Assembly (NCBI RefSeq): GCF_000518545.1
Contig: NZ_KI912452.1
Span: 110,030 to 174,029, forward strand
Direction: 5' to 3'
DNA: 64,000 bases
From: Hallella seregens ATCC 51272
GTDB taxonomy: Bacteria; Bacteroidota; Bacteroidia; Bacteroidales; Bacteroidaceae
Part shown: piece after piece, positions 54,540 to 62,425 of the stretch
How positions within the stretch are numbered: the first letter of the stretch is position 1
Layout of the letters: each line of letters begins with the position of its first letter
Position numbers and translations under genes: made by a program
Notes under the pieces: model-generated
The model's database searches: none
Told to the model about the DNA's origin: nothing
The model's input: only the letters and a program-made list of their open reading frames with translations

Positions 54540-55808
54540 ATGAAACAAACCATCAAACTATTCGCCGTCTTGTTAGCTTGCGTGCTCCCGCAGGGGCTTT
54601 GTGCCAAAACCAAGACGAAGACCGCGGTCAGTGACCGCCAGTATTGGTGCCAGCAGGCCTACAAGATGGCGCAGCCCGTGCTGGAAAACATGGCCAAAGG
54701 CGAACTGCAGAAGAACATGCTGCTCGAGGTGAGCCCCAACTGGGACGGCCGATCGAAGAATGTGGCCTACATGGAGTGCTTCGGGCGGCTCATGGCTGGC
54801 ATTGCACCTTGGCTCTCGCTGCCCGACGACGACACGCCCGAGGGCAAGCAGCGGCGGCAACTGCGCACATGGGCGCTGGCCAGCTACAAGAATGCCGTGG
54901 ACCCGCAGAGCCCCGATTATCTGGCCTGGAGGGGACACGGCCAGACACTTGTGGATGCCGCCTACGTGGCAGAGAGCTTTATCCGTGGCTTCGAGGCCCT
55001 TTGGGAACCGCTCGACACGGTGACCAAGCGACGCTATGTGGAGGAGTTCACACAGCTGCGCCGCGTGGATCCGCCTTATACCAATTGGTTCCTCTTCAGC
55101 TCGACCATTGAGAGTTTTCTGGCCAAGATCAAGGCACCCTACGATGAGTTCCGGGTGAACACGGCCTGCCGCAAGGTGGAGGAGTGGTATGTGGGCGACG
55201 GTTGGTACAGCGACGGCTCGGAGTTTGCCTTCGATTACTACAGTAGCTACGTGTTCCACCCGATGTATCTGGAGACGCTGCAGAACATGGTGGACGCCCG
55301 TGCCAGCACGCGTCTGGACTATCAGAAATACCGCGACCGAGAATTGAGGCGGGCACAGAAGTTCGCCATCATACTGGAACGCTTTATCTCGCCCGAGGGC
55401 ACATTCCCCGTCTTTGGCCGTTCCACGCCTTACCGGCTGGCCGCCATGCAGCCATTGGCGTTGATGGCCTGGTACCAGCAATTGCCCAAAGACCTGAGCA
55501 ACGGACAGGTGAGGGCTGCACTCACGCAGACGATGCACCGCATGTTCGACCATCAGAACAATTACAATGCCGCAGGATTCCTGACCATAGGGTTCTGCGG
55601 GGCCCAACCGGGCACGGCCGACTGGTACACCAACAATGGTTCGCTCTATATGTGCTCGCTCTGCTTCATGCCGTTGGGATTGCCGGCCGACGCGCCTTTC
55701 TGGGCCGATGCCCCGCAACCTTGGACGCAGGTGAAGGCTTGGGGCGGGCAGCCTTTCCCCAAGGACCACCGATGGGGCGACAACATTCAGACCAAAGACA
55801 AGTGGTAG
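54540..55808 (+). CDS. DUF2264 family secreted protein, possible glycosidase
   Basis: 422 residues with a signal peptide ending GLCA. The mature protein matches DUF2264: VAYMECFGRLMAGIAPWLSLP (about residues 78-98), a helical (alpha/alpha)-barrel-like body, DGWYSDGSEFAFDYYSSYVFHPMYL (about 225-249) and a C-terminal YNAAGFLTIGFCGAQPG. Some DUF2264 proteins have been classed as exo-acting uronidases (GH154, from memory), but the substrate here is unknown. It is 31 bases after comM. ATG at 54540 gives the signal peptide; the frame extends into comM but that part is not coding here. Confidence 0.82.
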   Translation: MKQTIKLFAVLLACVLPQGLCAKTKTKTAVSDRQYWCQQAYKMAQPVLENMAKGELQKNMLLEVSPNWDGRSKNVAYMECFGRLMAGIAPWLSLPDDDTPEGKQRRQLRTWALASYKNAVDPQSPDYLAWRGHGQTLVDAAYVAESFIRGFEALWEPLDTVTKRRYVEEFTQLRRVDPPYTNWFLFSSTIESFLAKIKAPYDEFRVNTACRKVEEWYVGDGWYSDGSEFAFDYYSSYVFHPMYLETLQNMVDARASTRLDYQKYRDRELRRAQKFAIILERFISPEGTFPVFGRSTPYRLAAMQPLALMAWYQQLPKDLSNGQVRAALTQTMHRMFDHQNNYNAAGFLTIGFCGAQPGTADWYTNNGSLYMCSLCFMPLGLPADAPFWADAPQPWTQVKAWGGQPFPKDHRWGDNIQTKDKW

Positions 55809-55874
55809 GCTTACGTGCCTACCGCTTATTTGCTTTTTTCCTAATATTCATTCACCCATTTAACACTAAGAACT

Positions 55875-56459
55875 ATGAGAAAACATCTGTATTCGGCAGC
55901 CGCTGGCCTGGCGATGGCGAGCCTTGCGGCCATGTGCCTTGTGGGCTGCGGCACGAAAAAGGCAGCCTCGGAGATGGCTGCACGGCAGGAAACCACGGTG
56001 TTGTCGCCCGAAAAATCCTTGCCGGAGGTAGCCTCCAATCCCGGTTTTATAACCATCCTTGAGGCTGCAGAAGCTGTGATAAATCCTGGAAAACTCGACG
56101 AGGTGGCCAGGAAATATGGTTACAAAACGGTTGAAAATTATGAGGTTTCCCGGCTGGGCACTTATGAGAAGATGCTCTATAAAAACTGTATTCTTGGCAA
56201 GTCGCTGGGCCATGGAACCTATGCCGACACACCGCGGGCACTGAAAAAAGGCACGTCAAGCTATGTGGCTACGGCGCATGAAACAGTCATCGTCGGAGTG
56301 TTCAACCTTGCGGCCTACCAGAATTTGCTGAACCAACTTCAGGCTGCGGGCTACAGGCTGGCCTCGAAAGGCTATGAAGACCGATACACCAATGGGATGA
56401 TCGATGCCTATTGTTATGCCGAACGCAAGACGATTCGGCTGCAAAGGGCGCAACCGTAA
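55875..56459 (+). CDS. Hypothetical lipoprotein
   Basis: 194 residues with a lipobox LVGC near residue 25 followed by GTKKAASE. The body (about 55-190) is a mixed alpha/beta domain with EVARKYGYKTVENYEVSRLGTYEKMLYKNC and YQNLLNQLQAAGYRLASKGYEDRYTNGMIDAYCY. It is not a family I recognise. Two cysteines outside the lipobox could form a disulfide. It lies between the DUF2264 gene and the ABC ATPase gene on the same strand, 26 bases from the latter. Confidence 0.7.
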   Translation: MRKHLYSAAAGLAMASLAAMCLVGCGTKKAASEMAARQETTVLSPEKSLPEVASNPGFITILEAAEAVINPGKLDEVARKYGYKTVENYEVSRLGTYEKMLYKNCILGKSLGHGTYADTPRALKKGTSSYVATAHETVIVGVFNLAAYQNLLNQLQAAGYRLASKGYEDRYTNGMIDAYCYAERKTIRLQRAQP

Positions 56460-56485
56460 AGCGGATTTCCACGACGGGACACCTC

Positions 56486-57247
56486 ATGGATTTGGTGATT
56501 CGCCACCTTTCAATAGGATATAAAGGCCGGAGTGTAGGCAGTGAGCTCGATGGCAGCGTGCCCGGCGGGCAACTGACGTGCCTGCTGGGAGTGAACGGCG
56601 TTGGCAAGTCGACCCTGCTGCGCACGCTGGCTGGACTGCAGCCGGCCTTGTCTGGAGAGGTGGAACTGTCGTCGGACGACGGCGGCCGGGTGGTCATGAA
56701 CGAGCTGTCGAAGCAGGAAATGGCCCGAAATGTGGCCGTGGTGCTGACCGAACAGCCCGACGTGCAACACGTCACCGTGGGCGATATGGTGGGCATGGGG
56801 CGGATGCCTTACACCGGATTCTTTGGAAGATTACGCCGAGAAGACCGCCGGATTGTGGCGGAATCGCTGCGCCTTACCGGGCTAAACGCCTTTGCTTTAC
56901 GGCAGTTTGGCGCGCTGAGTGACGGCGAACGGCAAAAGGTGATGATAGCCAAGGCTCTGGCCCAGCAGACTCCTGTTGTTCTGTTGGACGAGCCTACGGC
57001 CTTTCTTGACTATCCCAGCAAGGTGGAAATGATGAGGTTGTTGCGGCGGTTGGCGGGGGAGACGGGAAAGACCATCCTGCTTTCCACACACGACATAGAC
57101 TTGGCCCTGCGCTTTGCCGACCGGCAATTGCTGCTCGACGGCAGTGGTCTGCGTGAGATTGGAAAGGAGGAACTTCGGCAATACATGGTCAGAACGCAGT
57201 CGCAGGGTGGTGCTGGCTCTTCCGCATCACTTGGTGAATGTCTTTGA
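56486..57247 (+). CDS. Orphan FecE/BtuD-type ABC transporter ATP-binding protein
   Basis: 253-residue ATPase of the iron-siderophore/heme/cobalamin importer group. Walker A GVNGVGKSTLLRTL (about residues 38-51), Q-loop region VLTEQPDV, signature LSDGERQKVMIAKAL, Walker B VVLLDEPTAFLD and H-loop STHDIDLAL are intact. No permease or binding protein gene is nearby, so its partners are elsewhere. The last 20 codons overlap the 3' end of the convergent PfkB gene by 59 bases, and the C-terminal GGAGSSASLGECL looks like read-through. ATG at 56486 (MDLVIRHLSIGY) is the natural start. Confidence 0.87.
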   Translation: MDLVIRHLSIGYKGRSVGSELDGSVPGGQLTCLLGVNGVGKSTLLRTLAGLQPALSGEVELSSDDGGRVVMNELSKQEMARNVAVVLTEQPDVQHVTVGDMVGMGRMPYTGFFGRLRREDRRIVAESLRLTGLNAFALRQFGALSDGERQKVMIAKALAQQTPVVLLDEPTAFLDYPSKVEMMRLLRRLAGETGKTILLSTHDIDLALRFADRQLLLDGSGLREIGKEELRQYMVRTQSQGGAGSSASLGECL

Positions 57248-58088
57248 GCGTACGGTCGAAGGGGCCGCTGTGTTCCAGTTTGAGCGTGCACATGGCAGCG
57301 GCAAACCGGCCGGACTCCTCGACGTTCATGCCTTGGGAACGGCAATAAAGATAGCCGGTGGAGTAGGTGTCGCCGCAGCCTGTGGCGTCGACGACCTTGG
57401 CGGGCCGGTAGGCCGGTATCTCATGGAACCGGCCGTCGGCATAGATGAGCGAGCCGTAGCTGCCTAATGTGATGACAATTTCGCGCACGCCATACTCTGC
57501 CAGTTGCAGAGCTACGGTGCGGGGGTTCTTGGAATTGGTGATGACCTCCATCTCGTGCTCGTTGAGTTTTAGGATGTCGGTGCAGGAAAGGATGTCTTTC
57601 TTGTCGGCCCAGTCGGTGGCATGCACCTGCTCTCCGACGACCTTGCGCAGGTAGCCCTGCACGTCTATCGAGACAAAGCCTTGTGTGGACAAGTATTTCA
57701 CGACCTCCGGGGAGAAGTCGTCGTTGAGCAGACTGCCCAGATGGAACACCTTGGCTTCGAGCGGACGCATCTCTTCGATGGTGAAAGGATCGGCCTTGGC
57801 CAGCACCCGCTGCGTGCGGTTGTTGGTGTTCTCGCCGTACTTGTTCTCAAAGTACACCGTGTGGCGGCTGGAGTAGCACACGACGTCTACTCCGCTCTGT
57901 TGCAGCTTTTCCACTTCGGCCAGCTGTCCTCTTCCCACTTTGGTAACCAGCTGGTAGGATACTTTCGGGGGCAGTTGGCAGATGCCGTAGGACATGTAAA
58001 AGGAGGTGCCACCGGCCATGTGGACTGTACTCTCGGGGGTGATGATTTTATCGCGGGTGATATGCCCGATGCAACAGAGATCTTTCAT
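57189..58088 (-). CDS. PfkB-family sugar or nucleoside kinase
   Basis: 299-residue ribokinase-like kinase. The C-terminal signature VDATGCGDTYSTGYLY (about residues 243-258) contains the catalytic Asp in GCGD and the anion hole. The N-terminal half has GGTSFYMSYGICQLP in place of the more usual GG-N sugar-binding segment. The phosphate acceptor cannot be read from sequence. ATG at 58088 (MKDLCCIGHI) lies 22 bases from a TATCTTTG box at 58110-58117. Upstream open frame crosses an inverted repeat and is not coding. Confidence 0.86.
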   Translation of the reverse strand: MKDLCCIGHITRDKIITPESTVHMAGGTSFYMSYGICQLPPKVSYQLVTKVGRGQLAEVEKLQQSGVDVVCYSSRHTVYFENKYGENTNNRTQRVLAKADPFTIEEMRPLEAKVFHLGSLLNDDFSPEVVKYLSTQGFVSIDVQGYLRKVVGEQVHATDWADKKDILSCTDILKLNEHEMEVITNSKNPRTVALQLAEYGVREIVITLGSYGSLIYADGRFHEIPAYRPAKVVDATGCGDTYSTGYLYCRSQGMNVEESGRFAAAMCTLKLEHSGPFDRTLKDIHQVMRKSQHHPATAF

Positions 58089-58109
58089 CGGCAGATAATG
58101 TTTAGATTG

Positions 58110-58117
58110 CAAAGATA
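58110..58117 (-). promoter_or_regulatory. Promoter -7 box of the PfkB gene
   Basis: Minus-strand TATCTTTG. The large inverted repeat begins eleven bases upstream and covers the -33 position. Confidence 0.5.
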
Positions 58118-58127
58118 ATAAAAATCT

Positions 58128-58204
58128 TTGAACCTTGCACTTTGAGCTTTGAACTTTATGTTGCGCCATGTCATAAAGTTCAAAGCTCAAAGTGCAAGGT
58201 TCAA
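58128..58204. repeat. Perfect 33-bp inverted repeat
   Basis: Arms at 58128-58160 and 58172-58204 are exactly complementary around an 11-base spacer. The arms contain TTCAAAG-type words. It lies between the end of the minus-strand glycosidase gene and the PfkB promoter, so it could end the glycosidase transcript, control PfkB, or be a mobile palindromic repeat. Confidence 0.92.
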
Positions 58205-58222
58205 TGCCCAATGCTTCCGGTT

Positions 58223-60574
58223 TCAGGGCATGGGCTGCAGGCCTTCCCACCGCACGTCCCAGTCTTTGGGGAATCCCGGGTTGGGCCCCAGCGTGCAGCC
58301 GTCCCATCCGGCAGCCATCATGGCTACGGCCGTGAGCAGTCCGCCGTTGCCGGGCATGTAGACCCGCAGACGCTGATCTTGGTAGTTATGGCCGTTGACA
58401 AGGTAGGTGTTCTTCTGCTGGGGCATGAGCAATGCGTCGACGGCACGCGACGGTTCGCCCAGTCGGGCACAGGTCATGGCCGTCATGGGAAAGTCCCATC
58501 CCCAGGAAGTCGCCCAGTTCCAGTGGTTCCAAATCCAATCGAGTGTCTTGTGCATGATGCGTGGGTCTACCAGTCTGCTCTCGGGCAGTATTCCCAATGC
58601 CCCGAGCAGGGCGGGATGGTCGCTGGTAAAGCGGGTGTTGGTATAGGTCTGGGTGGCAGTCTCGGCGGCCAGATAGAGGCTGTCGGCATTGAATGCCAAG
58701 GGAGACAGACGGGCGATGATGCTGTCCCAGCCCTGCCGGCGTCCTTTTCCTTCACGCTCCCGCCACAGCTGTGCCATTTGGAGTGTGGTCAGCCAGTAAT
58801 TCAGTTCAAAGGGAGGGTTTACGGTAGAGTCGGCGTTCAGCGTCTCCTGAGCAGGTATGCAGCCGCGCAGGATGTAGCGGTGTCTGAGGGTGTCGAGTTC
58901 GGCAAAGTCGGACATAAACTCGGCCGTTTCTTCTACCAGACGGCCGTATTTTTTCAGCAAGGCGTCTTCTTTCTTAGGAGAGGTGGCATCGAAAGGCTTG
59001 GCAGGACTGGGCCGGCTTGCCTGTTGACGGCGGTCAATGCCGGTTTCCTTGGAAGTGAAATGGAGTGGATGGCGACTCCTGTACAACAACTCTGCCAGAT
59101 AAATCAAATGCGGCTGCTGCCAAATCAGATAGCTGCCCACATTGGAAGGGGCTTCGGATGCACTGGGGTCGGTCATTTTCATCCATCTGATTCCCTTGAA
59201 TCCTTGTCGGCGGGCAATGGCTTGAGCTTTGTTTTCAGCTTCCAAATGCCAGGTCAGCGGACGGTCGAGAAGTTCGGGTCTGCCCCAAAGCGGCCAATGA
59301 GCCAAGTGCCACCAGGTCATCTCCAGATGGAACTTGCCGAACCAGCTGTTATAGGTAAGGCCGGTTTCCTGAGGTGGATATTGTCCGCACTCCTGGGCTC
59401 CCATGAGATATTGGCTGAGAATGATGCGTCGCTCCAGCTCTCTGGCGCGCGTATCCTGCACGTGCCCTATGTCGATGAAGCCGCCTTGGTTCCAGTATTT
59501 GGCCCAGTGGGTGGCGGATGCCTCGCCCCATTGGGCAAAAGACTGCCATGGGGTGGAGGGCTGTTCTTCTGTCTGCACAAACTCGCACTGTAACTGAAGG
59601 TCGCCTTGTTTGCAGTTGATTTTGAGCGTGTGTGGGGCGGTCTGCGACAGGGTTGCGTCACCTTTCCATGTCACTCGCAAGGCATAGCGTGTGTCATCTA
59701 CTTGTCGGGTGATAAGGCATGAATGGCCGTTTTGCCGAAAAGTGGTTTGGTGGCGTTGGGCTTGAGTCCAGTCGCATGCGTCATCGCTGTGTCCGCCGGT
59801 GGGATAGGCGAAGCGAAAGAGAATGGAAAACTCGCCGTCAGACTGTACATGGGTGGCTATGAGGTCCTGATGCGGGGCGCACAGCGTCTCAACTTCATAA
59901 TGTTGGGTGTCGTAGACAAATCGGCTGCGCACTTTGCCCGTCCAAAGCTCGAGGGTCTCGTCAATATGGTGAAGTTTTGCAGGAGAGGCAAGGTCAAGCC
60001 CGATATTTCCCAAATGCAGCCGGTGCGGATTCTCGCGTAAATAGTTGGCAGCATCCCTTTGGCGTCCCGGTTGCCTGAATTGTGCGGCATAAACTTCCTG
60101 ATGGCCCCGCCCGAAGTCTTTCTCCAGCCACGCGTCACGCTCTTGGTAAGCATTAGGATTAGGAAAAGCGTGCCAGCCCCAATCGCTGAACGTGCCCAGG
60201 CACACGCCATTGTGGTAGGTTTCGGGGAAAGTCTGTAGGCCGGTGGCATCCACGGTGAATGCAAACCCACCGTTGCCCACAGTGAGCGATGCCAGCGAAT
60301 CGATGCGGGTGATATGCGGGTTGTGGCGGCTCACCACGGCCTGTCGGACAATGGGAGCCCAGCGTTTTTCCTTTTTTTGATCGTTGTTTGGGACTTGTTG
60401 AGGTTGCTGCCGGGGCTTCCTTTTACTATTGTCGGCCTTTGTATATGGAAAATGTGAGGTGTGGATACTTGGCTGGATAGACTGGGTTTTAAGCATGTTG
60501 CGGCACGTCTTAGCCTCCAAGGACATGCCTGTCCATGGCAGCAAAACGAAAGCAAAGAGAAGATATTTGTTCAT
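58223..60574 (-). CDS. Secreted (alpha/alpha)6-type glycoside hydrolase, GH65-like
   Basis: 783 residues with a signal peptide (about residues 1-21). An N-terminal beta-sandwich (LASLTVGNGGFAFTVDATGLQTFPETY) precedes an (alpha/alpha)6 barrel with GLTYNSWFGKFHLEMTWWHLAHWPLW (about 398-423), PSNVGSYLIWQQPHLIYLAELLYR, ELNYWLTTLQMAQLW and WDFPMTAMTCARLGEP. These resemble the GH65-like/six-hairpin glycosidases of Bacteroidetes; the Glu in HLEMTWWH is the best candidate acid (inference). The substrate is unknown. The insertion RRQQASRPSPAKPFDATSPK around residue 510 looks like a flexible loop. A TATTTTTG box at 60604-60611 lies 30 bases upstream. Confidence 0.72.
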   Translation of the reverse strand: MNKYLLFAFVLLPWTGMSLEAKTCRNMLKTQSIQPSIHTSHFPYTKADNSKRKPRQQPQQVPNNDQKKEKRWAPIVRQAVVSRHNPHITRIDSLASLTVGNGGFAFTVDATGLQTFPETYHNGVCLGTFSDWGWHAFPNPNAYQERDAWLEKDFGRGHQEVYAAQFRQPGRQRDAANYLRENPHRLHLGNIGLDLASPAKLHHIDETLELWTGKVRSRFVYDTQHYEVETLCAPHQDLIATHVQSDGEFSILFRFAYPTGGHSDDACDWTQAQRHQTTFRQNGHSCLITRQVDDTRYALRVTWKGDATLSQTAPHTLKINCKQGDLQLQCEFVQTEEQPSTPWQSFAQWGEASATHWAKYWNQGGFIDIGHVQDTRARELERRIILSQYLMGAQECGQYPPQETGLTYNSWFGKFHLEMTWWHLAHWPLWGRPELLDRPLTWHLEAENKAQAIARRQGFKGIRWMKMTDPSASEAPSNVGSYLIWQQPHLIYLAELLYRSRHPLHFTSKETGIDRRQQASRPSPAKPFDATSPKKEDALLKKYGRLVEETAEFMSDFAELDTLRHRYILRGCIPAQETLNADSTVNPPFELNYWLTTLQMAQLWREREGKGRRQGWDSIIARLSPLAFNADSLYLAAETATQTYTNTRFTSDHPALLGALGILPESRLVDPRIMHKTLDWIWNHWNWATSWGWDFPMTAMTCARLGEPSRAVDALLMPQQKNTYLVNGHNYQDQRLRVYMPGNGGLLTAVAMMAAGWDGCTLGPNPGFPKDWDVRWEGLQPMP

Positions 60575-60603
60575 AGAATCCTTGATTAATAGTTTGCTTT
60601 GGG

Positions 60604-60611
60604 CAAAAATA
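60604..60611 (-). promoter_or_regulatory. Promoter -7 box of the GH65-like gene
   Basis: Minus-strand TATTTTTG, 30 bases before the start codon; no clear -33 TTG. Confidence 0.45.
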
Positions 60612-60634
60612 CAAATAATAATTCGTTCTTCTGC

Positions 60635-60711
60635 AGAATTTCGCTGTAAATCTTTGCGCCCATCAATAGAATTTCGCTGTAAATCTTTGCACTCATCAAT
60701 AGAATTCCTCC
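60635..60711. repeat. 33-base direct repeat upstream of tRNA-Leu(CAA)
   Basis: Units at 60635-60667 and 60668-60700 are contiguous and differ at only two positions; a third begins at 60701 with AGAATT and then diverges. It lies between the glycosidase promoter and the tRNA promoter. Confidence 0.8.
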
Positions 60712-60719
60712 ATAATTTT

Positions 60720-60749
60720 TTGCCATTCCGAAATTTCCTTGTACCTTTG
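60720..60749 (+). promoter_or_regulatory. Bacteroidetes-type promoter of tRNA-Leu(CAA)
   Basis: TTG (60720-60722), 19 bases, TACCTTTG (60742-60749), eleven bases before the tRNA. Confidence 0.78.
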
Positions 60750-60760
60750 TACGCACATTT

Positions 60761-60842
60761 GCCCAGATGGCGGAATAGGTAGACGCGCTGGTCTCAAACA
60801 CCAGTGCCGCAAGGCATCCCGGTTCGAGCCCGGGTCTGGGTA
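60761..60842 (+). tRNA. tRNA-Leu (anticodon CAA)
   Basis: 82 bases. Acceptor stem GCCCAGA / TCTGGGT (first pair G-T), anticodon loop CTCAAAC between CTGGT and ACCAG, variable arm TGCCGCAAGGCA, T-stem CCCGG / CCGGG, discriminator A. An AT-rich integrative element follows its 3' end. Confidence 0.94.
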
Positions 60843-60846
60843 CTAT

Positions 60847-60888
60847 AAATCCCTTGTAAGTCTTTGATTTACAAGGGATTTTTCTTTT
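60847..60888 (+). terminator. Rho-independent terminator after tRNA-Leu(CAA)
   Basis: A perfect 13-bp stem (AAATCCCTTGTAA at 60847-60859, TTACAAGGGATTT at 60869-60881) with a 9-base loop is followed by T-rich sequence, starting five bases after the tRNA. Confidence 0.9.
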
Positions 60889-61017
60889 TCAACATGTACT
60901 AAAAGTGTACTTTATAGCAGAAGTATAAGAAACGTGTATTAAGACTGTATTCTACATAGTTTATTTAGATTTAATTAACGATAATCATTTCCTTTTATTC
61001 TGTTTCCTTCCAATTAT

Positions 61018-61049
61018 TGCTATTATCTGCTGGTGATGTGTTACCTTTG
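61018..61049 (+). promoter_or_regulatory. Bacteroidetes-type promoter at the start of the mobile element
   Basis: TTG (61018-61020), 21 bases, TACCTTTG (61042-61049). Transcription from here would reach the ATG at 61081 with a leader of about 25 bases. Confidence 0.7.
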
Positions 61050-61080
61050 CAAAGGTACTTACCTTATATTAAAAAATTAT

Positions 61081-62007
61081 ATGGAAGATAATAGACTTGA
61101 AATACAACTAACCAAGATACAAAGTTTCGTGGACCACTGCGTTATGCAAACTTTCAATATTCTCATTGGAAATGTCATGAGAAAAAAAGAATGTATAAGC
61201 TTAATACTTCTTAAAGAAATGTTGCAGAATGAGTTTTTGCAAATTACTGATAATCTATCCTCTATATACATGAAGTCCCCAGCCCTTTCGTGTGTAGAAG
61301 AATCTTATAAAGAAAATAATTTCTTATGGGATAGCACTTTCTATGATTCATTGAATAAAGAGCAAAAGGGAAAGTATTATAGCTTTGATTTGACTACGTT
61401 TGATTATAGTAAGTATGTTGAGAATCACACTTTGTACGATGAAGTCCTTCCGATGTTTTCATCGCTCATTGATGCAATTCTTTATGAACGTTATGCAAAT
61501 TATCTAAAATATGAGATTGAAAAGATAGAAATAAGCGAAATCAAGAATTCTTTTCAACGCCATTCTACAATTGTCTATGATGACATCGATCCAAGCCAGC
61601 CAAAAGAAAAACCTGTGATTGTTGGCAATGAAATTAATCCTTTCAAATCTGATTTTTCGGAAGAACAGATTGAAATACTAACTGATTGCATCAATGATGT
61701 TAAACTTTTTACGACCAGTGTTTCACCAAAGATTACTAAAAATTTATTTGATTGTAATCTGAAAGGAGTACTAAAATCAAACAATAACCGACTACTTGCG
61801 TATCTCATGCAAAGTCTTAATCTTCGGGGATACGTTACTAATGAATGGCAGTCTACCATTGCACGCAGTAAACTCATATTGGGAAAAACCAAAGAAACAC
61901 CATTAACACGAACTGACCTTTCCACTGCAACAGATCAAATCAACATGAAGCAGCCGAAAGGATGGGAAATCATAGATAAATACATCAAACAACTGAAAAA
62001 AGAGTGA
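61081..62007 (+). CDS. Unknown protein of the mobile element
   Basis: 308 residues, no signal peptide or membrane helix. The N-terminal half is helical and rich in Lys, Glu and Asn with FLWDSTFYDSLNKEQKGKYYSF and YERYANYLKYEIEKIEI. The C-terminal half (FSEEQIEILTDCINDVKLF through NNRLLAYLMQSLNLRGYVTNEWQ to LTRTDLSTATDQ) looks like a separate small helical domain that recurs in proteins of Bacteroides conjugative elements. I do not recognise a named family with confidence. The promoter at 61018-61049 sets ATG 61081 as the start. It may be a regulatory or cargo gene, being closest to the tRNA end of the element. Confidence 0.65.
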   Translation: MEDNRLEIQLTKIQSFVDHCVMQTFNILIGNVMRKKECISLILLKEMLQNEFLQITDNLSSIYMKSPALSCVEESYKENNFLWDSTFYDSLNKEQKGKYYSFDLTTFDYSKYVENHTLYDEVLPMFSSLIDAILYERYANYLKYEIEKIEISEIKNSFQRHSTIVYDDIDPSQPKEKPVIVGNEINPFKSDFSEEQIEILTDCINDVKLFTTSVSPKITKNLFDCNLKGVLKSNNNRLLAYLMQSLNLRGYVTNEWQSTIARSKLILGKTKETPLTRTDLSTATDQINMKQPKGWEIIDKYIKQLKKE

Positions 62008-62059
62008 GCATAGGTTGATACGTCAAACATTGCTCAATGCCAGTTCTTTTTATCGTTTT

Positions 62060-62067
62060 TAATTTTG
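62060..62067 (+). promoter_or_regulatory. Promoter -7 box before the HTH gene
   Basis: TAATTTTG directly before the overlapping hairpins at 62068-62100; transcripts starting near 62074 would contain only part of the first hairpin. No TTG at the standard distance. Confidence 0.45.
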
Positions 62068-62100
62068 CCCTCGTTAACAGCAACGAGGGTGCGCACCCTC
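62068..62100 (+). promoter_or_regulatory. Two overlapping, mutually exclusive inverted repeats
   Basis: CCCTCGTT (62068-62075) pairs with AACGAGGG (62082-62089). The second arm overlaps the exact 16-base palindrome GAGGGTGCGCACCCTC (62085-62100). Both structures cannot form together. They lie 28 bases before the HTH gene start and may be an operator or attenuator. Confidence 0.7.
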
Positions 62101-62127
62101 TATCGTTTTACCAAACAAATAAAAAAT

Positions 62128-62421
62128 ATGGAAAAGACCATAGAGGAACGAGTTTACGAACTCGAACAACTTCTCTTTACAAACAAAAATGTGCTTAGCT
62201 TTGATGAAGCAAGCAAGTTTCTTAACCTCTCAAAGAGTTATCTCTACAAGCTCACATCGGGCAATCTGATTCCTCATTATAAGCCACAAGGTAAGATGCT
62301 TTATTTTGAGAAAGCAGAACTCGAAGCATGGCTGCGTCAGAATCCTATCAAGACTTCTGCGCAAATAGCCCAAGAAGCACAGAGATATATTATGGGTAGC
62401 AAACCTTTAATGCAGAAGTAA
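62128..62421 (+). CDS. Excisionase-like helix-turn-helix protein
   Basis: 97-residue DNA-binding protein. An N-terminal coiled helix (TIEERVYELEQLLF) precedes the MerR/excisionase-type domain: LSFDEASKFLNLSKSYLYKLTSGNLIPHYKPQGKMLYFEKAELEAWL (about residues 30-76). Proteins of this type flank the helicase gene of Bacteroides mobilizable elements and act in excision or its control. ATG at 62128 (MEKTIEERV) is used; the frame is open upstream through the hairpins. Four bases separate it from the helicase gene. Confidence 0.85.
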   Translation: MEKTIEERVYELEQLLFTNKNVLSFDEASKFLNLSKSYLYKLTSGNLIPHYKPQGKMLYFEKAELEAWLRQNPIKTSAQIAQEAQRYIMGSKPLMQK

Positions 62422-62425
62422 GGCT

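Noticed and set aside
61081..62007. RteC-type excision regulator
   Set aside because: Position in the element suggested it, but the expected RteC sequence pattern could not be found, so it is left as unknown.
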